From Cercozoa sp. M6MM (Eukaryota > Endomyxa: Ascetosporea), in NCBI GenBank assembly GCA_040357565.1, contig JBDODJ010000010.1: a stretch of DNA of 64,000 bases; one strand, 5' to 3'. Of this stretch, positions 24,323-34,359 are shown piece by piece. The position numbers and the translations under genes are program-made. A model generated the notes under the pieces. That model was not told the origin of the DNA. It saw nothing but the letters and a program-made list of their open reading frames with translations, and searched no databases. Position 1 is the first letter of the stretch; each line of letters begins with the position of its first letter.

Positions 24323-25773
24323 CTAGTCAGATTCCGAGTCTGACGAGCTGGAGTCGTCGGATGACGAGGATCCGTAGCCACTAAGCAAACCGCCAGGTTG
24401 CTTATCTTCCCGCTGTTGCTGTTGTCGCTGCTGTTGTTGTTTTGAGGCACCCAGTGCGCCAACAACGGATGGCAATCGCAGGCGACGGCGTGGTGCAACA
24501 GGATTTTTTGTCCGCGGCGCTTCGTTGCTTGTTTCAGCTGGCACAGGCTGCTTGATAGCGGGCTTTTCGGCTTCCTGTTTTGTCTGCGCTACCGGTACGT
24601 GTTCTTGCTTTTGCTCTGCTGTTGTCGTTTCCTTTGCGAAAAACCGCCGACGTCGTTTCGGCAGCGGCACCTTACCGATTTTTTCGTTTTCATTGTTTTG
24701 GGCATCCTTGTTGTCGGATTCTTGAAAGCCGGCATCTGGTCGAAGACGCTTCTGTCGAATCGCGCGCAGTTTCATACGTGCTTGTTCGGCATCTTGGAGT
24801 CGCAGTTCCTGCAATTTCGTCCGGAAATACTGAGCAGGATTATTTTTCGGAAACCATGCAGTACCTCCTCGGTCTTCGGGGCCGCTGTTTTATCAGCCTG
24901 TTCGTCGCTGCGCAGACTGGCGACTAACTGGTCCATCGTCAACGAGCGTGCCCTTTAAAAAACGAAACAACACGGGTAAACGCAAAGGGGTAAGGGCAGA
25001 GGGTAAGGATCGAGGGCAAGGGCAAGGGCAAGGCAAGGGCAAGGGCAAGGCAAGGGCAAGGGCAAGGCAAGGGCAAGGCAAGGGCAAGAGCAACAAGGTA
25101 GATAGGGTAAAGGGTGGTACTTGCGAGAACGGTCACGCAGCATTTCGATTTCGTCCATAAACTCAAGTTCGCGCTTGTGTGCCTCAGTTCGCTTTTGAAA
25201 CTTCAGCAGCGCATCTCGCTCCTGTTCATCCAGTTCCTCTTGTTTCTCCTTCTCAGCCAACACATGTCGTTTGCTCCAACTGCACAGACAACAGGCATTC
25301 ACCACTCAAGCACAGAAAAGGTGTAGGGTACAGCTCAGCCAGTCGGTGACCACCGCGTTCCATGACGTAGTCGCAGTTTTCGGGGTCAGTGGCAAACACA
25401 ATGTCTGCTTTGCAGACCTGCTTACAAGGGTGTACCTGTATAATAGTGTAAGCTCAGTGATCAATGGATTTTACCTTACACCGAAAGAAGAAACGGTATC
25501 GACGCACGGCTCCAAGGTAATCGGCGCCTTGAATGTACTCAAGCTTCATGTTAAACTTGGTGTTGCGACCGATAAAACTCGCGCACGTATTGCACTACAT
25601 TTTTTACAACGTAAACAGAACGTATGGAAGTTCAAGATGAAGTGCACCTGGATGCCAAACGGAGTCATCATGCGAACGACAATGTCCTGATTCTTAAAGG
25701 ACGGCTTTCTGGCGAGCTTCGAGGGATCGAAGTCCACGGGGTAGTACTTCGAGATGACCTTTCGCTCCGACAT
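24323..25773 (-). CDS. Yju2/CWC16 (CCDC94-type) splicing factor
   Basis: Yju2 acts in the spliceosome around the first catalytic step. ATG 25771-25773 opens [20 protein letters not shown], the family's near-invariant start, followed by a [13 protein letters not shown] strand. The next exon begins [17 protein letters not shown] and ends YRFFFRCK. It joins [20 protein letters not shown] at an acceptor near 25413, giving the two CxxC pairs of the zinc site (CNTC, CKVC). Coiled exons follow ([18 protein letters not shown] and [16 protein letters not shown]). The last exon is Lys/Arg-, Gln- and Ser-rich and ends [11 protein letters not shown] before TAG (24323-24325), as in CCDC94. An intron near 25000 is filled with a CCCTTG minisatellite. 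The gene converges on SRP9. Confidence 0.88.
25008..25092. repeat. GGGCAA/GGCAA minisatellite in a Yju2 intron
   Basis: Alternating AAGGGCAAGGGC and AAGGCAAGGGC units on the + strand (CCCTTG/CCTTG on the sense strand), flanked by looser versions (GGGTAAGG, GGGTAAAGG). It lies within an intron between the exon near 24900-24955 and the one near 25118. Confidence 0.85.
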
Positions 25774-26476
25774 CTTAGTTGACTCGACTACACCACACGA
25801 CAAACTCACGAACAAACACGATGTAAAAGACAAAGGAAAGCCACACCTCAAAAACACAAAAACGACGACCCCAGATAGACGAGAACTGCTCCCGCGTACT
25901 CCAACTGCGCTTTGGCACTCCACACAGCACTTAAGGCACCGCAAATGACTCACACAGCCCGAAAGCGAAACACTTGAAAAGATTAAATTAAGTCTTGATG
26001 GGTTTTTTGGTCACTTTGATAAAACAGTTCGTGCTCTGGCCCACCTTCCTTCAATCACGAAAAAGCCATTAAACAGTCGCTCGCTTCCGGACTTTTACCG
26101 TTCTGTTACGGCATAGCGATTTAGTCAGTCAAGTCAGCCATTTGAATACTTCTCCGCTCGACGTCTTTCCCACAACGCGTTCATGATGACAAAGCTGCCA
26201 CTTTTGGACAGCTATTTGTTACCGCAGTCTTTCATAAATTGAGGCTTTGGCAGTGCTCTTTCGAGGAGGTTAGCAACACTTCTAAAAATCCTAAGTGAAT
26301 AACTTTCCCCCGCCGTAACATATTATCATCATCTCCAAGTCGCTCACACTGTACTGGCGCCCAAGCTTCAAATTCGTCATGTCTTGTTCGCGTTCGGGAC
26401 GCTTCGTTCGACGGACGGAAAGTATCGATGTCAAAGCCGGCGGCGTACTCCCGCCTGGCGAAATCATCACCACCGA
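25774..26476. other. Spacer between Yju2 and DnaJ genes, with a candidate small inverted-repeat element
   Basis: No clear exon. TTACGGCATAGCG at 26106-26118 is identical to the left terminus of the nested transposon at 40576, and GCCGTAA at 26312-26318 forms a 7-bp inverted partner 213 bp away. No target duplication is visible, so this may be a small non-autonomous copy or chance. A leftward open frame at 26291-26473 has no support. Confidence 0.35.
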
Positions 26477-27624
26477 TCAGAGATCTTTCTTTGATTCATT
26501 CTGCTTCTTTTGTTGGGCCCTTTTTCGGGCGCGTTTCTCCTTGCTACAAAATCACGATCATACGGCAACAACACACGTGGCAAAAACAGTCGAAACAAAC
26601 GAGTACCGACGCTCACGCCATTGCTTGCGTTGCTCGCGCGTCATCTTTGGCTTGTGCTTCTTGTGGTGTCTCCGTTCTGCGAAGGGTATGAATATTCACG
26701 AAAATCAACCAGGGAAAAGCTTCACTATGCAAGTTACGTTGCTGTTGTCGGAAGCCACGGGCGCCGCCACCAAAGAGTGTGCTGAAAATGTCGCCCACAT
26801 CACCCATGCCGCCCACACCGCCCATGCCGCCCATGCCTGCATTAGACTCCAATTAAAGAAAACAAGCGACATTGACGTTACATACGGCCAAAGTTGACGT
26901 GAACGTTTGAACCGCGAAAAGCACCGCCAGGGAAGCCGCCCTGCTGTGGCTGACCCTGCTGCTGTTTGAGTCCCTGCAAAGAAAGTATGACACTGTTAAT
27001 TAATGCAGCGACTTCTTCGTACCTCTTCGCCAAAACGGTCGTAAATGTTTCGTTTTTTCTCGTCGTTGAGAACTTCATACGCCTCCACGACGCGCTTAAA
27101 CTAACATCCGCAGCGTAACACTGACGTAACACAACAAGTAAATATATCAGATTAGGATAAACAAGTACCTCCTCGGCAGCTTCTTCGCTCCTGTCTTGGT
27201 TTCGGTCCGGATGAAACTCACGAGCCTATTATACACGCTCATTAGTACAAAACTCACAAGAACAAAAAACACTACAGCAGACTTGAATGCTTTCTTGAGA
27301 TCCTCAGCGGAAGCACCCTTGTTCAATCCGAGACGATCTGCAGTGTTTGGCTGCAACAGATGCGGAAACACGCACAAGGACACAAAATACCATAATAGTC
27401 CTTAGCTTTCGGCCGACCTGGCAAAAAAGAGATGAAGGCAGAAGCACAAGCAAGGGAGTACTGCGGCCCTGAGTACCACGAAACTTGAGCCGGGCGGAGG
27501 CAGGGCTTAGCGTCGTAAGCAAGAGCAACAATGCACAGATGAGCAGTCTCCTGGCTGCTGTACGACAGACGAAATAATAAGGCACAATTATGTCGCCACG
27601 CGAGAAGCGAAACGCACCCATCAT
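26477..27624 (-). CDS. DnaJ-domain co-chaperone, probably ER/secretory
   Basis: J-domain proteins stimulate Hsp70 ATPase. An N-terminal exon starts at the ATG near 27622-27624 (a further in-frame ATG lies at 27708) and carries a hydrophobic stretch RLLICALLLLLTTLSPASA, a likely signal peptide or anchor. The J domain is spread over short exons: RPKAKDYY joined to DRLGLNKGASAEDLKKAFK, then AREFHPDRNQDRSEEAAEE with the invariant HPD, then FKRVVEAYEVLNDEKKRNIY and DRFGEE. A Gly/Gln-rich exon (GLKQQQGQPQQGGFPGGAFR) and a GGMGGVGGMGDVGDIFSTLF exon follow, typical of the G/F linker. The C-terminus is short and very basic (HHKKHKPKMTREQRKQWRER and EKRARKRAQQKKQNESKKDL, TGA 26477-26479). I see no zinc finger. 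The basic tail is unusual for an ER DnaJ. Confidence 0.78.
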
Positions 27625-27894
27625 TCTTCCCGGTTTTAGCCCCACCAATGCCACGAGCAGCGCCCAATAGGAGTCAAAACGTATTTTTGCGTGCTTGGGA
27701 TACCGCACAGTGCTGTACTGTGCTGTACTGTATCGAAACTTCGGGTGACGTCAGTGACGAATATGACGAATATGATTACTGCACGGTTATTTTTCAATGA
27801 TATAAATTATTTTGTTCGGTATGATTTCAGAGTTTTGAAGCCTACTCTAGTTGTTGACTTCGGCGTTGTGTTACTACTGTACTGTGCACGGAAG

Positions 27895-30800
27895 ATGGCC
27901 AAGAAGAAGAAAAGCAAGGGCCGTGGACAACATCTCCAGCGAAGTGCCTCCCATCGCATGCAGTTTCTCCACGCTGCGGCTCTGTTGATGAGCGATTTGG
28001 TATGCCCATTGCCCTGTGTCATACACCGCCGATGTATGCGTCTGAGCATCGACGTATGAAAATCGACAAATCTCTGTGGTTGCGAACAGGGTGCGTACGA
28101 GTTGGCGCACAACCTGGAGCGCGAAAATCGCAAATGCTCCCAGAAAGCGTGTTTGCGATTGTAAACTTCTCTGCATTGATGCCTATTTGACGGTGCAAGC
28201 GTTACTATTTGTGCAGAGACAAATCCACGAGACTAAGCGTGTGCATGTACTGCAGCAACGTGCAGGTTCCAGGCGTGACGTTGCGTGTGCGTGTGGTTGG
28301 TATAAAGCCGCGTGTTGATGAGTTGCTTGGCAAACTTGACCTGCCATGGTTCTTGTGTGAGTATGCAGACGATGTCGCCAACCCCCATCTACTCCGCCAG
28401 TGCATCGCATGCGGCCGTGCCCGTCGCTACCATGTGGCCGGTATGTTTTCGCGTCATTCCGATCATGCCGACATCAGGAGTGACGGCACCGAGCAGAAGG
28501 CGGAGAAACTGTCCGCGTCAATGAGCGTTAATTCTGCTCAGAAACGGCCCAGTGATTGTGGTAACGCTCGTGACAACTCTTCGTCGAGTCAAAATAATCG
28601 CCATGGACGTCGTCGAAGTCGTGACAGTTAGTTAGTTGAGTCTTCTAGGAAACCAACTATGTAGTTCCCCTGCACCAGTCTGGGGTGGGTCACAAGAGCA
28701 TGGCCGTGTCTACCGCCCGCTTAGGGTAGGACCATACAACTCCCCTTTTGACGTTCCCCAGACACCGAAGTCGACTTCATGGTTGGTGCAGGTAGCGGGC
28801 TACAAGTAGAGAGGCGTCGCAGGCGGTGTCGGTCGTCCCGTCGTCGTCCTCCTGCCTCTCCACTCGATAACGAAGCAAGCAATCAGACATAGACTTAGGG
28901 CCACCACTGCTGAGAGTGGTGGCCTAGTCTATGTCGGGGACCTCTCGGTCCAGTGCCTGCTGGGAGGCTAGTTGTCCTTCGACAGTTGCTTCCTCGTCCC
29001 AGGAGATCTTGGTGCCTTGGTGCATTCTGTTGAGTGTTGCTAGGTTCTCAGGGTTGGCCAGTATGTCTTCAATTGTGCGCCATTGAGCCGCATTGGTGTT
29101 GTTTCTGATAGCTTCCGTTACTTTGCATTCCAGCAATCGGTGGTACGTGTCGAGGGTGTCCTCTGCATTCTCCCAGGTACCTGCGCAGTCGGGGCACTCG
29201 CTTACTTCGCGTTTCTGTAGTCGTTGTTTGCATCCCTTGCAGTTGGGAGTCCTGAGTCTGCCTCTGGCATTGCATTCATTGCACTTTCGTGGTATTTGGG
29301 CGTAGTTGTAGTACTTGAAGCTTCCAAGTCTGTTGCAGAGGAATCTTGAAAGTGTGCGGATGTCTGCGATGCTGAGTTTGCGCTCTTTGGCTATTTTGAG
29401 GAGTTTGTTTGAGTTCCTGATATGTTTCCAGGGGTTTCTGACGTGTGTTTTCTGTCGAGCTCTGACTCTGGCCCTTCTGAGAGGGCGTTGCGGTTCATTG
29501 TTTTTGCTGTTTCGGGTCTGCTTTTTCAGTTTCTTGTGGTCTGTTGTGGTTGTTCCTTCCTTTCTTTGCTTCTTTGTCTGCTAGTTCGTTGAGGTGAATG
29601 TCGATGTGTGATGGTACCCAGTGTACCGTGATGTGCATGTCCTTTGTTAATTCCTTCAGTTGTGCATCAATCTCATCCATCTCTGTTTTTTGGGGTGTTG
29701 TCAGGTGCAAGATTGTTCCTTTGTTGTCAATCAGGAGTGCGATACGGGTTTCTCCTTTTTCTTTAGCGTGTTTGATGCATTGCATTATGGCAACTCTTTC
29801 TGCATCATAGATAGTCGCGTTGGTGATTTTGCCATTGCCAGATCTTAGTCTTCCATTGACTGGTTTTCCTGATGTCCAGCCGTAGCCTGCTTCGCTTCCG
29901 GCAAGGCTGCCGTCAGTTGCGTACACTTGTTGTATCTCTGCTCTGTGTGAGAGGTCACGTATCAGTTGAAGCCACTTGTGCTTGTGGTGTTCAGCATCCA
30001 TTTTCCGTATTGACCATGTCTCGTGTTCTCTGGGTCTGTTCTCTGTTTTGATGATCCTTCCGAGAATCGTTCTCCTTCTTTGTGGTATTTCGCTCAGTTC
30101 AGCGTCGGTGATCTTGCGGTTTGTGGCTGCTCTTCTCCAAGCGGAAATTGGTGTGGTGTCAGTTTGTAGACACAGTGTGCTCTCTTTAGCGTAGTGATTG
30201 ATTAGTTCTGTCGCTTCGGCTCGTTCTGCCATCTCTTCGATTGTTCCTGTGTCGGTGATGGTGTACACTGCCTCGTTGGGAGAGCTCGTGGGTAGTCTCA
30301 TGCAGATCCTCAAGGCGGTGCGTTGTGTTATTTCGAGTTTTCTCCTCCATTTTGTGCTGCCTATTTTGTGCCACCAGAGCGCGATGCCGTATCGAGCGCA
30401 TGACAGTATTCATGCTTTGTAGATCTGTACCGCTAGGTATTGTGTGAGTCCGGACCTTGTGTATATCAGTCTTTTCATTGTGTTGATCCTCCGAGTGATT
30501 TTGTGGTGTAGTTGCTCTGCGTGTGCCTCGTATGACAGGTTTCTGTCTATGAGGAGACCTAAGATCCTCATTTTGTCTACTTGCTCGATGTCGTCTCTCT
30601 CGTTGTCGTGGGACAGTGTTTTCATTCTGATTTTGAGGTCTCTGATTGTCTTCGTTCCCAGTTGAATGAACTGAGTCTTTGTAGGTGCGAATTCCATGCC
30701 GTTGCGTTTTGCCCAGGTGGTGGCTGTGTCCAAGAGGCGCTTACAGACTTCCTGCATGTCTGTTCTCTTTGTTGTCCTTACTATGATGTATGAGTCATCG

Positions 30801-31217
30801 GCGTATCCGACACTGTGTGCAGTGGCTACTGCTCCTTTAATTTTATAGTTACGGGGGTGTCGTTTCATGTGTTCTCCTGTTCTTTGCAGTTGCATGTGCA
30901 TGTCATCGAGGAAGGTCTTTGCGAGTAGAGGACTGCAGATGGCCCCTTGGGGAGTGCTGCCGTTGACTTGTTTGTCTGTTGATTCGGTGTCGTTTCTTCT
31001 CACCGAGATGGTTCTGTCTGAGAGGAAGGACTCCATGAGTAGCAGTTCTTTGCCATTCATATGTTTAGACAGGGCAGTGATTGCGCCCTCTTTGTGGAGC
31101 TTGTCGAAGAAGCCTTTGATGTCTAGACGAAGTCGTGACAGATCTCGCAGATCGAGAAGCCGCACGCCGACGCGTGCTCAAGACGGCAAGGCAACGCGGC
31201 TTCAACTGCCAGATTAA
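27895..31217 (+). CDS. Rpr2/Rpp21/Snm1-type RNase P/MRP subunit, last exon split by a LINE
   Basis: The family binds RNase P or MRP RNA through a zinc ribbon. Exon 1 (27895-27999) reads MAKKKKSKGRGQHLQRSASH then RMQFLHAAALLMSDL. Exon 2 begins GAYELAHNLERENRKCSQKA. Exon 3 starts at 28217 and gives CLRLDKSTRLSVCMYC then SNVQVPGVTLRVRV, matching the Rpr2 pattern R-L-x-(5-8)-C-x-x-C-x-x-x-x-[IV]-P-G-x-T-x-x-V-R. A second pair, CIACG, lies near 28400. The exon continues into a Ser/Arg-rich tail and hits TAG at 28628-28630, just inside the LINE. The original tail (RSRDRSRRSRSRTPTRAQDG, then TAA at 31215-31217) resumes in frame on the far side of the insertion. The present protein ends in RSRDS and loses about 27 tail residues; the zinc-binding core is intact, so function may persist. 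Confidence 0.78.
28614..28627 (+). repeat. Target-site duplication, left copy
   Basis: CGAAGTCGTGACAG, identical to 31128-31141. It flanks the 3' end of the LINE, whose tail begins at once with TTAGTTAGTTGAG. Confidence 0.93.
28886..28935. repeat. Near-perfect hairpin at the LINE stop codon
   Basis: GACATAGACT(T)AGGGCCACCACT pairs with AGTGGTGGCCTAGTCTATGTC around a GCTGAG loop, with one or two bulged bases in about 22 pairs. It overlaps the last codons and stop of the LINE frame, so in the transcript it marks the start of the 3' untranslated region. 3' stem-loops can be recognised by LINE reverse transcriptases. Confidence 0.85.
28924..30394 (-). pseudogene. LINE RNase H domain and Cys-rich C-terminus
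   Basis: The RNase H domain has all expected acidic positions: YATDGSLAGSEAGYGW, YDAERVAIMQCIKH, IALLIDNKGTILHL and HWVPSHIDIHLNELADKEAK. The frame breaks near 29495-29500 and resumes as NNEPQRPLRRARVRARQK. It is followed by a cysteine-rich region CNECNARGRLRTPNCKGC and ECPDCAG, and ends REVPDID before TAG at 28924-28926. The zinc-knuckle-like region downstream of RNase H is a feature of some non-LTR clades. Confidence 0.88.
30395..31127 (-). pseudogene. LINE reverse transcriptase, truncated and frameshifted
   Basis: Begins at motif A (LDIKGFFDKLHKEG), then STPQGAICSPLLA (motif B-like), GYADDSYIIVRTTKR (the YADD catalytic box) and LGLLIDRNLSYEAHAEQLHH. The frame stops after AVQIYKA near 30410 and continues in another frame as YGIALWWHKIGSTKWRRKLE, so at least one frameshift separates it from the RNase H part. 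Everything upstream of motif A is missing; the copy cannot make a functional enzyme. Confidence 0.9.
31128..31141 (+). repeat. Target-site duplication, right copy
   Basis: CGAAGTCGTGACAG, identical to 28614-28627, at the truncated 5' end of the LINE. The host reading frame continues from here as RSRDRSRRSRSR. Confidence 0.93.
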
Positions 31218-31543
31218 TCTGCTCAGGTTTCTCCAGCAATCTTCCATGCCGGCAGGAACAATACTGCAAATTTGTGAGAGTTGCTTATATTGCTCTTGTC
31301 GTGTTACTTAGTACTTAAGTTTCGCGTTCTTGAAAATAGTCTGTACCGCACAGACTTTCGTTGGCGACTTTAGTGTGAAACTGAGACGGCAGTTGGAGAA
31401 TTATGCCCCCCAGAAGACAAACCAATTTACCATAACGCGTCTGCTAAAAACTCCGTCCCCGATGAAGCGAGAAATACAAAAAATGAAAAGCCCTCAGTGC
31501 TGCAGAAGCAGGCGAGCAGTTCTGTCAGGGTGTAATTGCTTTA

Positions 31544-33823
31544 ATGAGAAGCTTGGAAACTGTCAGTGGGAGAAAAACATCGGCAATGAAAGCACAAGAC
31601 ACAGGTGCTGAGTGCCTGCAAGGTATTGATGCGCTGACACTCCGTGATAGGAACCGCAAACTGACCGAGCGGTGCGATGAGCTAAGAGCGGCACTTTATG
31701 CGAGTCGAAAACGCGAGAAAGCTGCCCGACGCTCCGAGGCTCTCTTGCGCAAGGCGCTGGAGGTTCGACTGTCTCGAGGAGATATACTCAACTGTCTGCT
31801 CGAGACTATACCAGACAGTTCCTCAGTTCGCTTGAGAGGTACACACCCAATAGACCATACAAACTCCTGGTTTAGTTCTCATTCCTATTACTTGGGATAG
31901 GTTTGGAGAAGGCTTCTCAGTCTGAACACGTGCAGTTTAGTGCGCGTCAAAGGCGAGTACTCTCGAAGCACAAACAATTTAAAAGGAAGCACGTGCCCCG
32001 AAAACTACCTGAAGCACATATTTCACAGAAGACAGAAGCCAACCCGAGAGCGTTGAAGCCGCGTTGCCAAGAAACCCAGGTTATCCAAGCGACACAACAC
32101 GTGTCTGCGCTTCTGCTGGTAATTTGCAGTAAAACCCAGTGAATATTAATGTCGAAACCTGCACGCTGGTGGTACTTTACTGACCTCCGCTCTACTTCAG
32201 TTGAGGGCGAAGGTGGCTACTTTGACTGACGAGAACAGCGAACTACAGCATCAACTGAAAGCTTGTAAAAAAGAAATCCAGGATTCACGCAAGAGTGGCA
32301 AAGACGCAGTCCAAAGAGAAGAGTACTTGCAACACGAAGTGCAGACACTTTCTCAACAGTTAGAAGCAGTTCGGGCTCAAAATGAAGTAAGCGCTGACCT
32401 TTCGTTCATCTTTCTTCTCTAATTTGCAGTAGCGATTTCAAGTTTAGTACTGCGCTGGATTATTTAGGAACTCGCACGACAAACTGTGGCAATGAAAAAT
32501 GCGTCAGCGATACTGCGCGCACAAGTCTCTGAGTAAAATGGTTCTAAAACTGGTGTTCCAGTTCTATGACTATATAATTGGATGAGCCAAGCCTCTTTAT
32601 GTAGCGCCAACGAAAAGCTGCTATGCGCACGAGCAGATCTTGAAAGCTTCAAACAGGTGTTTTTTTTCAGTTTTCGGTTCAATTTTAACCTACAACTGAC
32701 ATTCTTACCGAGCACAGAACAATGCCGACGTTGGGATATCCCGTGATGCAATGAAGCAATTTTTGCAGGTAAAACTTAAAATACCCGTGGATTGCGAAGT
32801 TTGCCCCAAGGGGCTGTGAAAATTATCTTTATAAATACGCTTATTTCGTTCAGGAAATCTCTGAAACATCATGGAACGCGAAAAAACAGCTGGTTAGTAC
32901 GCGCCGCTCGATGCTCGCACGCTTAGCTGATGGTCAGTGCGGCAGCGCGGATGAAGAAGAGCTCAAGGGAGAGGAGAATGTCAATGACCCGGTATTTAAG
33001 TTTAAGTCTAAATTTACATCATTGTGTAACTTTATTTTCCGAAAATGCCGATGGTACAACTGGAAACAACGAACCTTTTTCTATAGTTGCTCAAGTGCGA
33101 CAGCGCGACAGCTCAAGTGACGCAATGCCGATTTTCGTTTCATTTGTTGCAAAAAGAGATACGCTGTTGTCTTGACGTATTGTCTCGACTGGTTGCGCGC
33201 CTTGAGACTACACAAACACAAGAGCATGAGACGCGTCGTTTGCACAGAAAAGCAAGCGAGCAACTGACGCGACTACAAACTCAGCTTCAAAGCGTATGCA
33301 GTGAAAGAGACTTACTCTTGAAGCAACAGCGGCTGTTGGTACATCACTGCCGCGCATTTTGTATTTGTTCGCACCGCCGTGTCTGTAATGAATACTAAAT
33401 TTATAGTAAATTTACACGGAAAATGTGCAGGTTCAAAAGACCATGAGCGCACGACGTCCATTTCGAACGCCTGTATCATTGAACGTACATTGAATTTGCA
33501 TTGTGTTTTAGTGTTTTTCGTCACAGAGAAGCGACGTGCAGGACTTCTTACGTTTCAAAAGAAAAGAACGTGAACACACAAACGTGCTTCAGACGAAGGA
33601 CGCTGCCAGCGCTGCAAAAGCGTCGCTACCCTCTAAATTTCCTCACCCGTACAACCAATTTGACTTGGACGAGAGAAAAGAGGCCGGCGGAAGCGGCGCC
33701 AACAACGTTCGCTGCGCGAGGCGACAAAATAAATTGCTCGACGAAGAAAAGCGCCTCCAACAACAATTACAAGAGCATATCGAGGTACTGTACAGTGCAT
33801 ATGCATCAATCAATGCCAACTGA
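31544..33823 (+). CDS. Coiled-coil protein of unknown family
   Basis: About eight exons, almost all heptad-like and rich in Lys, Glu, Gln, Leu and Arg: LTLRDRNRKLTERCDELRAA, KREKAARRSEALLRKALEVR, RAKVATLTDENSELQHQLKA, RREYLQ-like runs near 32310, LHRKASEQLTRLQTQLQSVC and NKLLDEEKRLQQQLQEHIEV. It ends SAYASINAN before TGA at 33821-33823. A C-terminal exon carries FPHPYNQFDLDERKEAGGSG. The first clear ATG is 31544 (MRSLETVSG), but an upstream exon is possible. Long coiled coils suggest a cytoskeletal, centrosomal or tethering role, but no signature identifies one. It starts about 330 bp after the end of the Rpr2-like gene. Confidence 0.55.
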
Positions 33824-34359
33824 TAATTAAATTTGACGAATACTGTAACCCCTGAGCAGAGAGCCAGAAATTCGCAACGTCGCCTGTTCCACAGATACCA
33901 CCCGGCGGCAACTGCGACGTGAACAACCAGGGACCGGTATATCGCGTTCGCGTCGGCTGTGCTGATGCGTGTACACGTACAGTCAGGCCTGAGTTCAGTG
34001 TTTCTACTGAAAGTGTCCGTTCGGTCATTTGAGGGTCAATTCATTCAATCAGATAGAACCAAGCCGAACTGCCAGCCGAACACCGGACGGTCAGGAGCGA
34101 GACACAACGCAATATACAGCAGACAGTGTACGGTATCGTGCGCTAACGTAAACTTACAGTTGCGTTGCGTTGAGTTCCCAATGAATTGCGATTGAAAACA
34201 AACGAAACGAAGGCATGCGCAAACGGAATCGAACGCGACGGAAGGAATAAATTGCCGTGTATATCCAGCCTCCACCGATAAATTTCGGTCATTCAGTCGA
34301 TTGCGATGTCGAGTTTAATTCCAATTTGGTGGGCGCCCACCCCAGTGGCAATACAACCG
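33824..34359. other. Intergenic region between convergent genes
   Basis: Between the 3' ends of the coiled-coil and MFS genes. Short open frames only; I see no repeat or RNA gene. Confidence 0.4.

Larger units (their letters stand above)
28628..31127 (-). mobile_element. 5'-truncated LINE (non-LTR retrotransposon) inserted in the Rpr2-like gene
   Basis: A 2.5-kb element lying on the minus strand, flanked by a perfect 14-bp target duplication. In element orientation it starts abruptly inside the reverse transcriptase at LDIKGFFDKL (motif A), runs through RT, RNase H and a Cys-rich C-terminus, and ends with a non-coding tail of about 300 bp finishing in CTCAACTAACTAA. Abrupt 5' truncation, a target duplication and a short repeat tail are hallmarks of target-primed reverse transcription. 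Tail fragments of the family occur at 24085, 40310 and 56385, and a decayed RT piece at 49340. Confidence 0.93.

Noticed and set aside
26291-26473. Leftward 60-codon frame downstream of the DnaJ stop
   Set aside because: It begins just after the DnaJ stop, has no domain, and overlaps a candidate transposon end.
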